The notes beneath the pieces were generated by a model. It saw only the letters and a list, made by a program, of their open reading frames with translations, made no database searches and had not been told where the DNA came from. A stretch of DNA of 64,000 nucleotides from an uncultured Roseateles sp. GTDB taxonomy: Bacteria; Pseudomonadota; Gammaproteobacteria; Burkholderiales; Burkholderiaceae. The stretch lies in NCBI GenBank assembly GCA_946886855.1, contig CAMPJJ010000001.1:1-64000 (forward strand). The letters run 5' to 3'. The translations under genes were made by a program, and so were the position numbers. This document shows positions 1 to 9,879 of this stretch, piece by piece (positions within the stretch are counted from its first letter, which is position 1; each line of letters starts with the position of its first letter).

Positions 1-62
1 TCGATCCCGCCCTTTCAGCGAGCCCGAGGTGTCAACGTGGGGCAGGACGGGTCACAACAATG

Positions 63-89
63 AAAAAAGGCGCTCCGAAGAGCGCCTTT
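63..89 (-). terminator. Rho-independent terminator of the porin gene
   Basis: A 9-bp stem (arms 66-74 and 81-89, 6-nt loop) is followed on the minus strand by six T residues. It lies about 20 nt past the porin stop codon. Stem, loop and T-run are all directly visible. Confidence 0.85.
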
Positions 90-108
90 CTGCTTCGAGA
101 TCCGGAGA

Positions 109-1074
109 TCAGAAGTTGTGGCGAACGCCCAGGGCGAACGAGCTCAGGTCGTCGCGCTTGTTCGCGGTGGAAGCATCCACGGCGGTGTAGAACGCGTACA
201 CCTTGGTGCGCTTGCTCAGGTTGTAGTTGTAGGCCACGGTGTATTGCTTGCCACCGTTGCGACCGTTGTTGAACGAGTAGGCGCCAGCCTTGGTGCCACC
301 GACGTTCAGGTGGAATTCCGATTGGCCCAGCGTGTACATCACGGCAGCGCGGCCGATCCAACGCGAGTCCTTCGCGCCCGGCGATTGCGGCGTGCCCGAC
401 TCTTCGCGTTGGGCGTAGCCGCCGAAGGTGAAGGCGCCCAGCTCATACAGGCCGCGGATCGCGTACTGCTTGGCGCTGCCCTGCTTGCTGTAACCGGCGC
501 CCAGGTGCATCGGGCCCTGGTCGTAGTTCAGCGCGACGTCGTAGCCGCGGGGGTCGACGCCCTCGCCGGCGTGCAGCGTGAACTCGCCGTTGAAGCCGCT
601 GACGTTCGGGGTGAAGTAACCGACCTTGTTGGTCTGCGTGAAACCGGCACCGGAGTACAGCTTGTCTTCCGACGTGCCGGTGTCATGGTTGTGCATCGAC
701 ACGTAGTCGGCGGTGGCGTAGTACGAGCCCGGGGTCCAGCGGCCCAGACGGATCGCGCCGAAGTCGCCGGCCAGCTGCACGCTGGCTTCACGGTTCCAGA
801 ACGCCGAGCTGGTCTGGCGGCCGTCGTCGGAATTCAGGCCATGTTCCAGGGCGAAGCTGGCCTTCAGGCCGCTGCCGAGGTCTTCCGTGCCCTTGAAACC
901 CAGGCGGGAGTTGTTGTTGATCACCGAAGCGACGCGGTCGTTGTTGCCGGTCTTGATGCTTTCCACCGAGGTGTTGATGCGACCCCAGAGCGTGACGGAG
1001 CTCTGCGCGAACACGGGAGCGGAAAGAGCCGCGATGGCCGCAGCGAATGCAATCTTTTTCATACCCACCTTCAT
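109..1074 (-). CDS. Gram-negative general porin (trimeric, Burkholderia OmpC-like)
   Basis: This is an outer-membrane diffusion channel for small hydrophilic solutes. The N-terminus (MKKIAFAAAIAALSAPVFAQ) is a classical Sec signal peptide with an A-x-A type cleavage site. The mature protein opens with SSVTLWGRI, typical of beta-proteobacterial porins, contains the family-type stretch NNNSRLGFKGTEDLGSGLKA, and ends in the C-terminal Phe (GVRHNF) recognised by the BAM complex. At about 317-321 residues it is slightly shorter than the usual 340-390. Two in-frame starts exist; the second Met (position 1062) gives the more normal signal peptide. A TATACT hexamer (minus strand, 1129-1134) could be the -10, and a strong terminator follows. 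Substrate specificity cannot be read from sequence. Confidence 0.93.
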   Translation of the reverse strand: MKVGMKKIAFAAAIAALSAPVFAQSSVTLWGRINTSVESIKTGNNDRVASVINNNSRLGFKGTEDLGSGLKASFALEHGLNSDDGRQTSSAFWNREASVQLAGDFGAIRLGRWTPGSYYATADYVSMHNHDTGTSEDKLYSGAGFTQTNKVGYFTPNVSGFNGEFTLHAGEGVDPRGYDVALNYDQGPMHLGAGYSKQGSAKQYAIRGLYELGAFTFGGYAQREESGTPQSPGAKDSRWIGRAAVMYTLGQSEFHLNVGGTKAGAYSFNNGRNGGKQYTVAYNYNLSKRTKVYAFYTAVDASTANKRDDLSSFALGVRHNF

Positions 1075-1188
1075 CCAGTTGGAGGTTTCAGCCGGTCTGG
1101 CTCAATGGCTTTACTGCAAGGTGTGCGGAGTATAGAAGTGCGTTGCACGCACCCATAACGCCCGACGCAAAATTGCAACAGTTCCCCG

Positions 1189-2265
1189 TTAGGGGTGAAC
1201 CAGAGGGCTGGCGGGTGATAGCAGACGGGCCGTCAGCACCTGGCCCGCCAGGAGTCCGGCCAGCACGCCGATCTGCGCGAACGGGCCGAGCCGATGGGCA
1301 TTCCAGAGGAACAGCGCGACCGCGCCGAGCAGCAGCAGGAACATCGCAGCCGCCGCCCAGGCGTGCGAGGACGCGATCTTCGGGTCGAACAGCGGCCTCG
1401 TGTGCGGGTCGTATCCGGGCGCTATGCGGGCACCGACGCCAGGTTCCCAATGCGCGGGCTCCCACCACAGCCGCAGCTTGTCACGCCAACGCGGCGTGCG
1501 CCGCGTCTTGGCCAGCAGCCTGGCGTAGACCTGGATGTTGGCGGTCCACGGGTTCCAGCTCTGCAGCGCATCGCGGGTTCCGTAGACACAGGGCTCGCGA
1601 TCAAGCTCTTCCTGGAAGCTGCCGAACAGGCGGTCCCAAATGACGAGGATTCCGCCGTAATTGCGATCAAGATAGGGATCGTTGACGGCGTGATGCACGC
1701 GATGGTTGGAGGGAGAGCAGAACCACCGGTCGAACCAGCCGAGCTTGCCGATCTGCTGGGTGTGAACCCAGAACTGGTAGAGCAGGTCGATGAGCGCGAC
1801 CACGGCATAGACCAGCGGCGGGAAGCCGAGGATCGCCATCGGCATGTAGAAGAGCCAGCCGACCAGCCAGCCGCTGCCGGTCTGGCGCAGGGCGGTGGAG
1901 AGGTTGTAGTCCTCGCTCTGATGGTGGACGGCGTGCGCGGCCCACAGCAGCGCGGTCGTGTGGCCGAGCCGGTGGTGCCAGTAATAGAGGAAGTCGTACA
2001 GCAGCAAGCCCAGCAGCCAGACCCACCAGGCGCCCGCATCGAGGCGGGTCAGCGCCGCCCGCTCGAAGACCCAGGTGTAGATGCCCAGCGTGAACAGCTT
2101 GGTCAGCACGCCCACCACCTGGCTGAGCATTCCCAGCGCGATGCTGCTCACCGCGTCGTTCAGGCGATAGGTGTTGCGCCCGCGGCGCAGGCCGATCCAG
2201 TATTCGAGCCCGATCAGGGCGAAGAACACCGGCGTTGCCAGCACGATGATCTGTGCGTCGGTCAT
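1189..2265 (-). CDS. Sterol desaturase / fatty acid hydroxylase superfamily membrane protein
   Basis: This is a 358-residue integral membrane di-iron oxygenase of the fatty-acid-hydroxylase superfamily. Histidine clusters are in the family order: WHHRLGH, then HAVHHQSEDYN, then NHRVHH followed by DRNYGG and WDRLFGSF. Hydrophobic segments occur near the N-terminus, around residues 70-100 and 130-165, and at the C-terminus (about 300-350), as expected for a four-to-six-TM enzyme. AGGAGA sits just upstream of the ATG. The substrate (sterol, hopanoid, carotenoid or ether lipid) is not determinable. The gene is transcribed in the same direction as the phosphatase upstream (83-bp gap), so co-transcription is possible but not shown. 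Confidence 0.87.
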   Translation of the reverse strand: MTDAQIIVLATPVFFALIGLEYWIGLRRGRNTYRLNDAVSSIALGMLSQVVGVLTKLFTLGIYTWVFERAALTRLDAGAWWVWLLGLLLYDFLYYWHHRLGHTTALLWAAHAVHHQSEDYNLSTALRQTGSGWLVGWLFYMPMAILGFPPLVYAVVALIDLLYQFWVHTQQIGKLGWFDRWFCSPSNHRVHHAVNDPYLDRNYGGILVIWDRLFGSFQEELDREPCVYGTRDALQSWNPWTANIQVYARLLAKTRRTPRWRDKLRLWWEPAHWEPGVGARIAPGYDPHTRPLFDPKIASSHAWAAAAMFLLLLGAVALFLWNAHRLGPFAQIGVLAGLLAGQVLTARLLSPASPLVHP

Positions 2266-2348
2266 GTGTCTCCTCGATGAGCGCTCGATGCGGCGCTTCT
2301 GTCGATCTCGTCGGCCGCCAGCCCTCTTGGGCGCCGGCGATCCCGCAC

Positions 2349-3026
2349 TCAGGCCCGGGCGGTCGCCGTGGCGGCAGGGATGAAACCCGGCACGCCTGGA
2401 TCATCCAGGGTCAGGCCTTGCAGATGCTGGTCGTCGTTCCATCCGACCAGGCTGAATCCTTGCGGCGAGTGCAGCAGCCGGTTGATGCTCGTGTTGCTCA
2501 GGACCCAGCTGCGCGGCGCCTGCAGATCGATGCGGGTCGCCGCGCGGTAGAGGCAATCCATCACACCGCCGTGCGCCACGATCGCGATCGTCTGCCCCGC
2601 ATGGGCCGCGGCCAGCTCGGACACGACGGCGATGCAGCGGGCGTAGAGCGTGACCAGACTTTCCCCGCCGGGCGGCTCGAAGTCGGGATCGCGCCGCCGC
2701 CAACGCAGGGCGTCCTCGGGGAACCCGGACTCGATCTCGGTCCAGAGCTTGCCCTCATGGATGCCGAAGGCGCGCTCCCGCAGTCGCTCATCGAGGCGGA
2801 CCGCCAGCCCGTGCGGTGCCGCCAGGTGCCGGGCCGTCACCGCCGCGCGGTCCAGGTCGCTCGCATAGATCGCGTCGATCGGCTGGTCGGCCAGTGCGGC
2901 GCCGAGCCGCTCGGCCTGCCGCTCGCCCAGCGCGTTCAGCGGCAGATTCAGATGGCCTTGGAGCCGGCCTTCGCGGTTCCAGGCGGTTTCGCCGTGGCGG
3001 ATCGCCAGGATCAGGGTCGAGTCCAC
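2349..3026 (-). CDS. Histidine phosphatase family protein (phosphoglycerate mutase-like)
   Basis: This 225-residue cytosolic enzyme of the RHG (branch-2 histidine acid phosphatase) superfamily carries the phospho-acceptor motif at its start, LILAIRHGETAWN. It also has the GEAxA-like region (GERQAERLGAAL), the SDLDRA segment, the LRERAFG..EG motif and the second catalytic histidine in IVAHGGVMD. Length fits GpmB/CobC-like phosphatases. The start is GTG (3024-3026), directly abutting the TGA of the upstream DUF1840 gene, so translation is probably coupled. The real substrate is unknown; candidates are sugar phosphates or alpha-ribazole phosphate, and no cobalamin genes are nearby. Confidence 0.88.
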   Translation of the reverse strand: MDSTLILAIRHGETAWNREGRLQGHLNLPLNALGERQAERLGAALADQPIDAIYASDLDRAAVTARHLAAPHGLAVRLDERLRERAFGIHEGKLWTEIESGFPEDALRWRRRDPDFEPPGGESLVTLYARCIAVVSELAAAHAGQTIAIVAHGGVMDCLYRAATRIDLQAPRSWVLSNTSINRLLHSPQGFSLVGWNDDQHLQGLTLDDPGVPGFIPAATATARA

Positions 3027-3350
3027 TCAGACGCCCCAGACCACATCCGTGTTGGCAGCCTGCGCGGCTCGCATCAGCTCAAGCAGCGGCCACAGCCGCT
3101 GGCGCAGGGTGACCTCGGGCTTGGGCGGCGGCTTGCGACCTTCGGCCTGGGCCTGCTCGACGGCGCGGTCCTGGGCTTGCTGTTCTTCCGCGATGGCGGC
3201 CTCGCCGTGGGCGATCAGCCCGGCCAGGTCGGACGCCTGGAAAATCCCCTGCGGCGCAGGTCCCCGGCCCAGCGCCTGCAGCGCCTGATCGCCATGGGCG
3301 GCCAACATGATGACGTCGGCCCCCGCCTTCGACTTGAATTTGTACAGCAT
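3027..3350 (-). CDS. DUF1840 family protein
   Basis: This small soluble protein (107 residues from MLYKFKSKAGADV) is recognisable as DUF1840, a family found mainly in beta-proteobacteria. The conserved start MLYKFKSKA.ADVIML, the G-x-F-x-x-x-D-L segment (IFQASDLAGLIAHGEAAI) and the C-terminal RQRLWPLLELMRAA helix are visible. The in-frame Met at position 3350 matches the family start better than an upstream Met. No biochemical function is established. The stop codon touches the GTG start of the histidine phosphatase gene, so the two probably form a bicistronic unit. Confidence 0.85.
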   Translation of the reverse strand: MLYKFKSKAGADVIMLAAHGDQALQALGRGPAPQGIFQASDLAGLIAHGEAAIAEEQQAQDRAVEQAQAEGRKPPPKPEVTLRQRLWPLLELMRAAQAANTDVVWGV

Positions 3351-3440
3351 GCGTGTCTCCCGGCCGGCGACGGCGGCCATCGACGCATTGTGCCGCTCTC
3401 GTGAAAGAGGCAGTGGAGAGGTCTCCCGACCCCGCCGGGA

Positions 3441-5606
3441 TCAGCCGCCGCGAAGCAGGTGGACGGATGCGCGCGCGGCGCGCGGCGCGGCGGCGACCTG
3501 CTCACGCGCCAACTTGCCGGCCTCGGCCTGCACGGCGATCTGGGCCTGACGCTCCTCGAAGGCGCGCATCTCCAGCGCCGGCGCGCACAGGAATCCCTGG
3601 TATTCATGGCAGCCGCAACGCGCCAGGAAATCACGTTGCGCCTCGGTCTCGACACCCTCGGCGATGACCTTCAGGTTGAGCGCACGCCCCATCTGCACGA
3701 TCGCGTTGACGATGCCGGCGTCGCTGGCGTCGCCCGGCAATCCGTGAACGAAGCTCCGGTCGATCTTGAGCCGCTGGATCGGGAAGCGTTTCAGATAGCC
3801 CAGGCTCGAATAGCCGGTGCCGAAGTCGTCGATGGACATCAGCACGCCCAGCTCCGACAGCGCTTCCATCCGGTGCAAGGCTTCCTCGGCGTCGCGCAGG
3901 AGCACGGACTCGGTGAGTTCAAGCTCCAGCAGCGACGGCGGCAGGTCATAGGCGCGCAAGGCCTGCGCCACCTGCTCGACGAACTGCGTCTGCTGGAACT
4001 GCAGCGCCGACACGTTGACCGCGACCGGCACGCGCAGCCCCTTCTGGAGCCAGGCCGCGGCCTGCGCCACCGCCTGCTCCAGCACCCACTGGCCGATCGA
4101 GACGATGAAGCCGCTCTCCTCCGCCACGGGGATGAACTCCGACGGCGGGACGTCGCCGCGCAGCGGATCGCGCCAGCGGATCAGCGCCTCCGCGCCGACG
4201 AGCTCGCCGGTCTCCAGCGAGACCTGCGGCTGGAAGTGCAGGCGGAATTCATGTTCCTGCAGCGCCTGGCGCATCGCGTGGTCCAGCCGCATGCGCGACA
4301 GCAGGTCCACATCCTTGCGCGGCTGGTGGAAACGGAACGCGCTGCGTCCGCTTTCCTTGACCCAGTGCATCGCACGCTCGGCGCTGGCCAGCAGTTCCTC
4401 GGCGCTGGCGCCGTCGCCGGGGAACAGCGCGATGCCGATGCTGCAGGTGACGGTGAAGCTCAGCGTGTCGAAACAGAACGGCCTCGACATCGCCTCCTGG
4501 ACGCGCCGCGCCGCATGTTCCGCACCGCGGGCGTCGGCCTGGTGGACCAGCAGCGCGAATTCATCGCCGTCGAGCCGCGCGACGGTGTCGACCTCGCGCA
4601 GCGATTCCTTCAACCGCAGCGCAACTTCCTTCAGCACGCGGTCGCCGTACGAATGGCCCAGCGTGTCGTTGATCTGCTTGAAGCGGTCGAGGTCGACGTT
4701 GAGCAGCGCGAACGGCGTGGTCTCGCGACGGGCCATCGCCTGCGCGTAGTCGACGCGCTCCATCAGCGCGCGGCGGTTAGGCAGACCGGTGAGCATGTCG
4801 TTGTGCGACAGCTCCTCGATGCGCTGATGCGCGGCGAGCTTCTCACTGAGGTCGCGGAACGAATACACACGACCGATCGGCCGGCCCCGGCTCCACTGCG
4901 GCAGGGACACGCGCTCGAGGACGCGACCGTCGATCAGCTTGAGGTTGTCGCTGGTGTGCAGCAACGGCGATTCCTGGATCGCGCCGAGCCGCATCGCATA
5001 GGCGGCGCCGTCGACGACGCTGCGCCGCATCCAGGCCTGCACGGCGTCGTCGTTGCGGTCATTGAGCAGGTCTTCCGGGATGCCCCACAGCGACGCCAGC
5101 CGCTGGTTGAAACTGCGGATCCGTCCGGCCAGGTCCGTGACCAGGATGCCGTCCGCCGTCGATTCGAGCGTGGCCCGCAGCTCGGCGAGCAGCGTCTCAC
5201 GCTCCTCGTCATGCTGGCGCTGCTGGGTCTGGTCGCGCATCGCGACCAGCCACAGGCCGTCGCCCTGAACCTGCGCGACATGGCTGATGCGCCGCGAGAT
5301 CCACAGCATGCGCCCGTCGGCGTGGCGCATCATGGTGTCGGTGTGCAGGCTCTCGCGGCGGCCGATGGCGGCGTCCATCCAGAACAGCGCGTCCTCCGGC
5401 GTGGCGGCCAGCGATTCGACGCTGCTCCCGACCAGGTCCTTGGCCTGGAATCCCAGCAGCTGCTGCGATGCGTGGTTGACCGCGATCACCTGGTGCGTGC
5501 GCGCATCCACGAGCCAGACCGCTTCCTGCAGCCCATCGATCAGCGGCAGGAACGCAGGATTGACCGCCGCGGTGGACGCGGCGGAAGCTCGGGTCGTGAG
5601 GGTCAC
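3441..5606 (-). CDS. PAS-GGDEF-EAL protein (c-di-GMP turnover)
   Basis: This predicted 721-residue cyclic-di-GMP signalling enzyme has two PAS sensory domains (roughly residues 20-130 and 150-265), a GGDEF domain (about 285-440) and an EAL domain (about 460-700). The EAL half has a full catalytic set: GAEALIRW, NVSALQF, ELTESVLL, DDFGTGYSS, LKIDRSF and VIAEGVET. It should be an active phosphodiesterase. The cyclase signature reads LDGDEF, with Asp replacing the first Gly, so cyclase activity is uncertain. No membrane segments are seen, so it is probably cytosolic. The chosen GTG start (5606) overlaps the TGA of the HD-GYP gene as GTGA, indicating translational coupling. The open frame continues upstream only as out-of-frame sequence of that gene. 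Confidence 0.9.
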   Translation of the reverse strand: MTLTTRASAASTAAVNPAFLPLIDGLQEAVWLVDARTHQVIAVNHASQQLLGFQAKDLVGSSVESLAATPEDALFWMDAAIGRRESLHTDTMMRHADGRMLWISRRISHVAQVQGDGLWLVAMRDQTQQRQHDEERETLLAELRATLESTADGILVTDLAGRIRSFNQRLASLWGIPEDLLNDRNDDAVQAWMRRSVVDGAAYAMRLGAIQESPLLHTSDNLKLIDGRVLERVSLPQWSRGRPIGRVYSFRDLSEKLAAHQRIEELSHNDMLTGLPNRRALMERVDYAQAMARRETTPFALLNVDLDRFKQINDTLGHSYGDRVLKEVALRLKESLREVDTVARLDGDEFALLVHQADARGAEHAARRVQEAMSRPFCFDTLSFTVTCSIGIALFPGDGASAEELLASAERAMHWVKESGRSAFRFHQPRKDVDLLSRMRLDHAMRQALQEHEFRLHFQPQVSLETGELVGAEALIRWRDPLRGDVPPSEFIPVAEESGFIVSIGQWVLEQAVAQAAAWLQKGLRVPVAVNVSALQFQQTQFVEQVAQALRAYDLPPSLLELELTESVLLRDAEEALHRMEALSELGVLMSIDDFGTGYSSLGYLKRFPIQRLKIDRSFVHGLPGDASDAGIVNAIVQMGRALNLKVIAEGVETEAQRDFLARCGCHEYQGFLCAPALEMRAFEERQAQIAVQAEAGKLAREQVAAAPRAARASVHLLRGG

Positions 5607-6892
5607 GCGGCCATCTCCCCGGGGGGCGAAGACAGCGGGCCGGCGGATTCGAAGAAGTAGGCGATGCGGCTGCGCGGGCTCAGGTAGTCCAGCGAGGCGC
5701 GCGGCAGCTGCTGCGGCTTGACGCTGCGACGGATGCCGAGGTCGGGCAGCTCTTCCAGGTTCAGCACCAGCGCTTCCTCGCGCGGCACCTTGGGATCGTG
5801 GACCATGACCCGGGGCTTGAGCGGACGCGACGAATTGACGGCCACGACCAGCGCGTAGCGGTCGTCGGTCAGCTGGACCGCGGAGCCCGGCGGATACACG
5901 CCCATCATCCGGATGAAGGCGTTGAGCATGGTCGCGTCGAAACGGCTGCGCCCCTGCGCGAACATCAGCGACAGGGCCTCGTGCGGCGTCATCGCCTTCG
6001 CGCTGAGCAGCGGATTGCACAACCCGTCGAAGCGGTTGACGAGCGCCACGATGCGGGCACCGATGCTCATGCGGTCGGCGTTCAGCCGCTGCGGGAAGCC
6101 GCTGCCGTCGGCGTGTTCATGATGCTGCGCGATGATCAACAGCGGGCCGGCGCCGACACCCATCTTCTGCCCCAGCACCACGCCTTTGGCGACGTGCTGC
6201 TGATAGGCGGCCACCTCGGCGGCGGTGAAGCTGTCGTCACGATGGCGGAAACGCGCCGTCAGATCCATCTTGCCGATGTCGTGCAGCAGCGCGCCCTGGC
6301 CCAGGTCCAGCATCTCGTCGCGGCCCAGGCCGAAGGCCCGGCCCAGCAGCATGGCGATCACGGCGACGTTCAGCGCGTGTGCCGTGCCGCGGTCGCCCGC
6401 GCCTTCATTGAGCAGGCGGATGTTGATGTCGCCTTCGACCAGCATCTTGTCCAGCAGCGCGCGGGACAGCGCGGAGGACCGGTCGCGGGCGTCGGTCGGC
6501 TCGCGCGGCACCAGGTCCATCAGATCCCGCAGGGCGGTGGCGGCCTCGGCGTACTGACGCTCGCACAGCAGCAGCGCGTCGCGTTGCTCGGCCAGCAGGC
6601 GGCGATGGCGTTCGCGCGCCTCGTCCTCGGCGCTGCGGTTCTCTTCGACGACCGCGGCGGCAGGCGTCGGCGCCGGCATCGGCGTCGCCTCCAGCGGCAG
6701 ATCGCTCTTGCCCGGACTCCAGCGCACCTGCTTCAGCCCCAGGCGGCGCAGGATCAGCAGCTGCTCTTCCGAGCTCAGCTTGAAACTGCTGAGCGGAAAT
6801 GGATGCGACATCCAGCCGAGGTCGAGATGAATGAACATCCCCACTTTCAGCTGGTTCACATCGATGAGCGGATCGGCCGATCTGTCCTTCAT
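5603..6892 (-). CDS. DUF3391 / HD-GYP domain phosphodiesterase
   Basis: This 429-residue predicted c-di-GMP phosphodiesterase has an N-terminal DUF3391 domain (about residues 8-65: IDVNQLKVGMFIHLDLGW, then LGLKQVRW). A linker rich in Glu/Arg is followed by an HD-GYP domain (about 160-330) with the HD metal motif LLHDIGKMD, the HHEHADGSGFP loop, and the helix ending in NRFDGLC. The signature GYP triad reads GFP, a conservative change. No transmembrane segment is evident. It is the first gene of a two-gene unit with the PAS-GGDEF-EAL protein (4-bp overlap). The pair therefore carries two different hydrolytic modules and one possible synthase. Confidence 0.9.
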   Translation of the reverse strand: MKDRSADPLIDVNQLKVGMFIHLDLGWMSHPFPLSSFKLSSEEQLLILRRLGLKQVRWSPGKSDLPLEATPMPAPTPAAAVVEENRSAEDEARERHRRLLAEQRDALLLCERQYAEAATALRDLMDLVPREPTDARDRSSALSRALLDKMLVEGDINIRLLNEGAGDRGTAHALNVAVIAMLLGRAFGLGRDEMLDLGQGALLHDIGKMDLTARFRHRDDSFTAAEVAAYQQHVAKGVVLGQKMGVGAGPLLIIAQHHEHADGSGFPQRLNADRMSIGARIVALVNRFDGLCNPLLSAKAMTPHEALSLMFAQGRSRFDATMLNAFIRMMGVYPPGSAVQLTDDRYALVVAVNSSRPLKPRVMVHDPKVPREEALVLNLEELPDLGIRRSVKPQQLPRASLDYLSPRSRIAYFFESAGPLSSPPGEMAA

Positions 6893-7092
6893 TCTTGTAG
6901 TTCCGCGTCCCGGTTCAGACGCCCTCGTCAGCAGCTTCGGCTGCGGAGGGGCGCAACTTAAATCAAAAGCGCGTCAACCGTACGGTGTCGCTCACGATCC
7001 TGGGGGGACCGTGCAACTTGTCACAGGTTTTTCCTGCGCCCCCCTATGATCCCTCGAACCTCGCATTCTCATAAAGATACAGGAGACTTTTC

Positions 7093-8292
<1,200 letters not shown>

Positions 8293-8863
8293 CCGCCCGG
8301 GGATGCGGGTGCAGCCCGGTACCTTGTCCCCCGTTCGTGGTGGACCCCGGGCGACGCGATCGCCCGGGAGCGTTCCAGCAATCGCCCGGGTTGTCAGACC
8401 TCATTTTGGTGCAGCGCGGGAGCGCTGCAGGGCGGGGCCACTGCTGCGCGACCTATAGCCAAAAGTTGGGGATGACAGAGAAATCGTCATGGGCGCACGT
8501 AGGACCACGTAGGCGCCAATCGCACATCGCGTGTGATACTGACTCGGTTTGATGGCGCATACCGCTCATATATGTAGGGTATGCGGTGACAAGCATGATG
8601 TCTGACTATTGACCGCCTGCTTAGCGACCACCGACCGCGGTTTCGCGCACCTTTTTCCCGCTGAACGCCCATTCACGCCGCCTGCTCCAGGCGGTGGGGC
8701 GTTCTGCGCAGAAAATGCACCAAATTGATGCACTTGCGTGCGATTTGCGGATAAAACATTTGCCCTGGCAAACATTCTTCACAGGGTTGTCCCTATAGTC
8801 TTGGACATCACCTGCTTACGCCCAGCAGATTTGGGCGTCAAACGCACGTCCTCCCTCCCCGCC
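8293..8863 (+). other. Intergenic region upstream of the IclR/PcaR gene
   Basis: This 571-bp stretch has no convincing gene and is visibly more AT-rich in its second half. It holds an 8-bp inverted repeat (CGCATACC at 8556-8563 and GGTATGCG at 8578-8585). A second 6-bp-arm palindrome, TTTGCC-CT-GGCAAA, lies at 8759-8772. A TATAGT hexamer at 8794-8799 could be a -10 element. These are candidate operator/promoter parts for the downstream regulator gene; I see no matching -35 with normal spacing. Confidence 0.4.
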
Positions 8864-9700
8864 ATGTCCGCTGCACGAGCCTTTGATGATGAACTGACCG
8901 CGATTCAAGCGGTCGTCCCCGCCCCTGACGCTGAAGTCCGTACCGGTCCGCTGAAGCGCGACCTGGTGGCAGGCCTGGAAAAGGGTCTGGCCGTGATCGA
9001 GGCCTTCGATCAGGAACGCCCCAGACTGACCATCAGCGAGGTTGCCGGCCGCACCGGCCTGACCCGCGCGGCGGCCCGCCGCTACCTGCTGACGCTGACC
9101 CACCTGGGCTTCGTCTCGCAGGATCGCAAGATGTTCGCGCTGACCCCGAAGGTGCTGCGCCTGGGCCAGAGCTACATGCACTCCGCCCGCCTGCCGCGCA
9201 TCATCGAACCCGAGCTGCACAAGCTGGCGTACGCGATGAAGGAAGCCTCGTCGGCCGGCGTCCTGGACGGCAACGACGTGATCTGCATCTCGGCCACGAG
9301 CGCAGGTCGCGTGGTCTCTCCGACGCTGCAGCCGGGCACCCGCGTGCCGGCCTACTGCACCGGCAACGGCCGCGTGCTGCTGGCGGCGCAGCCGCAGGCG
9401 GAGGTCGACGCCTTCATCGCCCGTCAGGAACTGACCGCGCTGACCCCGCACACGATCACGCATCCGGAGCGCCTGCGCATCGAGATCGCCCGCGCCCGCG
9501 CGCAGGGCTACGCGCTGATCGACCAGGAGCTGGAACAAGGCCTGCGTTCGGTGGCCGTGCCGCTGAAGAACTACAAGGGCGACACCGTCGCCGCGATGGC
9601 GATCAGCGTTCACGCGACCCGCATGAGCATGGAGCAGATGGTCGAGCACTGCCTGCCGCCGCTGCTGCAGGCGCAAGCCCACCTGCGCATGCTGCTCTGA
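8864..9700 (+). CDS. pcaR: IclR family transcriptional regulator, PcaR type
   Basis: This 278-residue IclR-family regulator has an N-terminal winged helix-turn-helix (about residues 25-90: GLAVIEAFDQERPRLTISEVAGRTGLTRAAARRYLLTL, quoted here as motif range only) and a C-terminal effector domain. That domain includes TSAGRVVSPTLQPGTRVPAYCTGNGRVLLA and ends ATRMSMEQMVEHCLPPLL. Those stretches are typical of PcaR/PobR/PcaU activators, which sense protocatechuate-pathway intermediates such as beta-ketoadipate. The Met at 8864 (MSAARAFDDEL) gives the usual PcaR length, whereas the frame remains open to 8738. The position downstream of the PcaF-type thiolase fits local control of that gene. The actual ligand is inferred. 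Confidence 0.85.
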   Translation: MSAARAFDDELTAIQAVVPAPDAEVRTGPLKRDLVAGLEKGLAVIEAFDQERPRLTISEVAGRTGLTRAAARRYLLTLTHLGFVSQDRKMFALTPKVLRLGQSYMHSARLPRIIEPELHKLAYAMKEASSAGVLDGNDVICISATSAGRVVSPTLQPGTRVPAYCTGNGRVLLAAQPQAEVDAFIARQELTALTPHTITHPERLRIEIARARAQGYALIDQELEQGLRSVAVPLKNYKGDTVAAMAISVHATRMSMEQMVEHCLPPLLQAQAHLRMLL

Positions 9701-9727
9701 GGCTGAGAGTTCAGAAGCGCCACTGAG

Positions 9728-9752
9728 AAAGCGACCCGAGGGTCGCTTTTTT
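9728..9752 (+). terminator. Rho-independent terminator after the IclR regulator gene
   Basis: The 10-bp arms AAAGCGACCC (9728-9737) and GGGTCGCTTT (9740-9749) have a 2-nt gap and a run of six T. The element lies 28 nt past the stop of the regulator gene. Confidence 0.85.
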
Positions 9753-9770
9753 CATGGGCACGGCACCCAT

Positions 9771-9803
9771 GGTGCGCACGGTGCGCACGGTGCGCACGGT
9801 GCG
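9771..9803. repeat. 9-bp tandem repeat GGTGCGCAC (3.7 copies)
   Basis: Perfect copies lie at 9771-9779, 9780-9788 and 9789-9797, plus a partial copy to 9803. The array sits between a terminator and a long palindrome at the convergent gene junction. Confidence 0.8.
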
Positions 9804-9806
9804 TCG

Positions 9807-9879
9807 AGCCGGCGGGAGCCGGGGGCCCCGGGCCGATTTTGGGACTTATGAGGCCCGGGGCCCCCGGCTTCCGCCGGCT
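9807..9879. repeat. Long GC-rich inverted repeat (28-bp arms, 17-nt loop)
   Basis: Arm 9807-9834 is complementary to 9852-9879 over 28 nt, with one mismatch that would be a G-U pair in RNA. The arms are almost pure G/C; the loop (9835-9851) is AT-richer and holds the TAA stop of the dehydrogenase gene. One arm encodes the last ten or so residues of that protein. It could act as a bidirectional transcription barrier between convergent genes or be a dispersed palindromic repeat. Confidence 0.85.

Noticed and set aside
32..361. Small open frame inside the porin gene
   Set aside because: It is a shadow of the porin reading frame in another phase, rich in Arg/Pro, without ribosome site.
5607..6020. 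N-terminal extension of the PAS-GGDEF-EAL protein
   Set aside because: It is out-of-frame sequence of the HD-GYP gene; the GTGA overlap at 5603-5606 is the normal coupled start.
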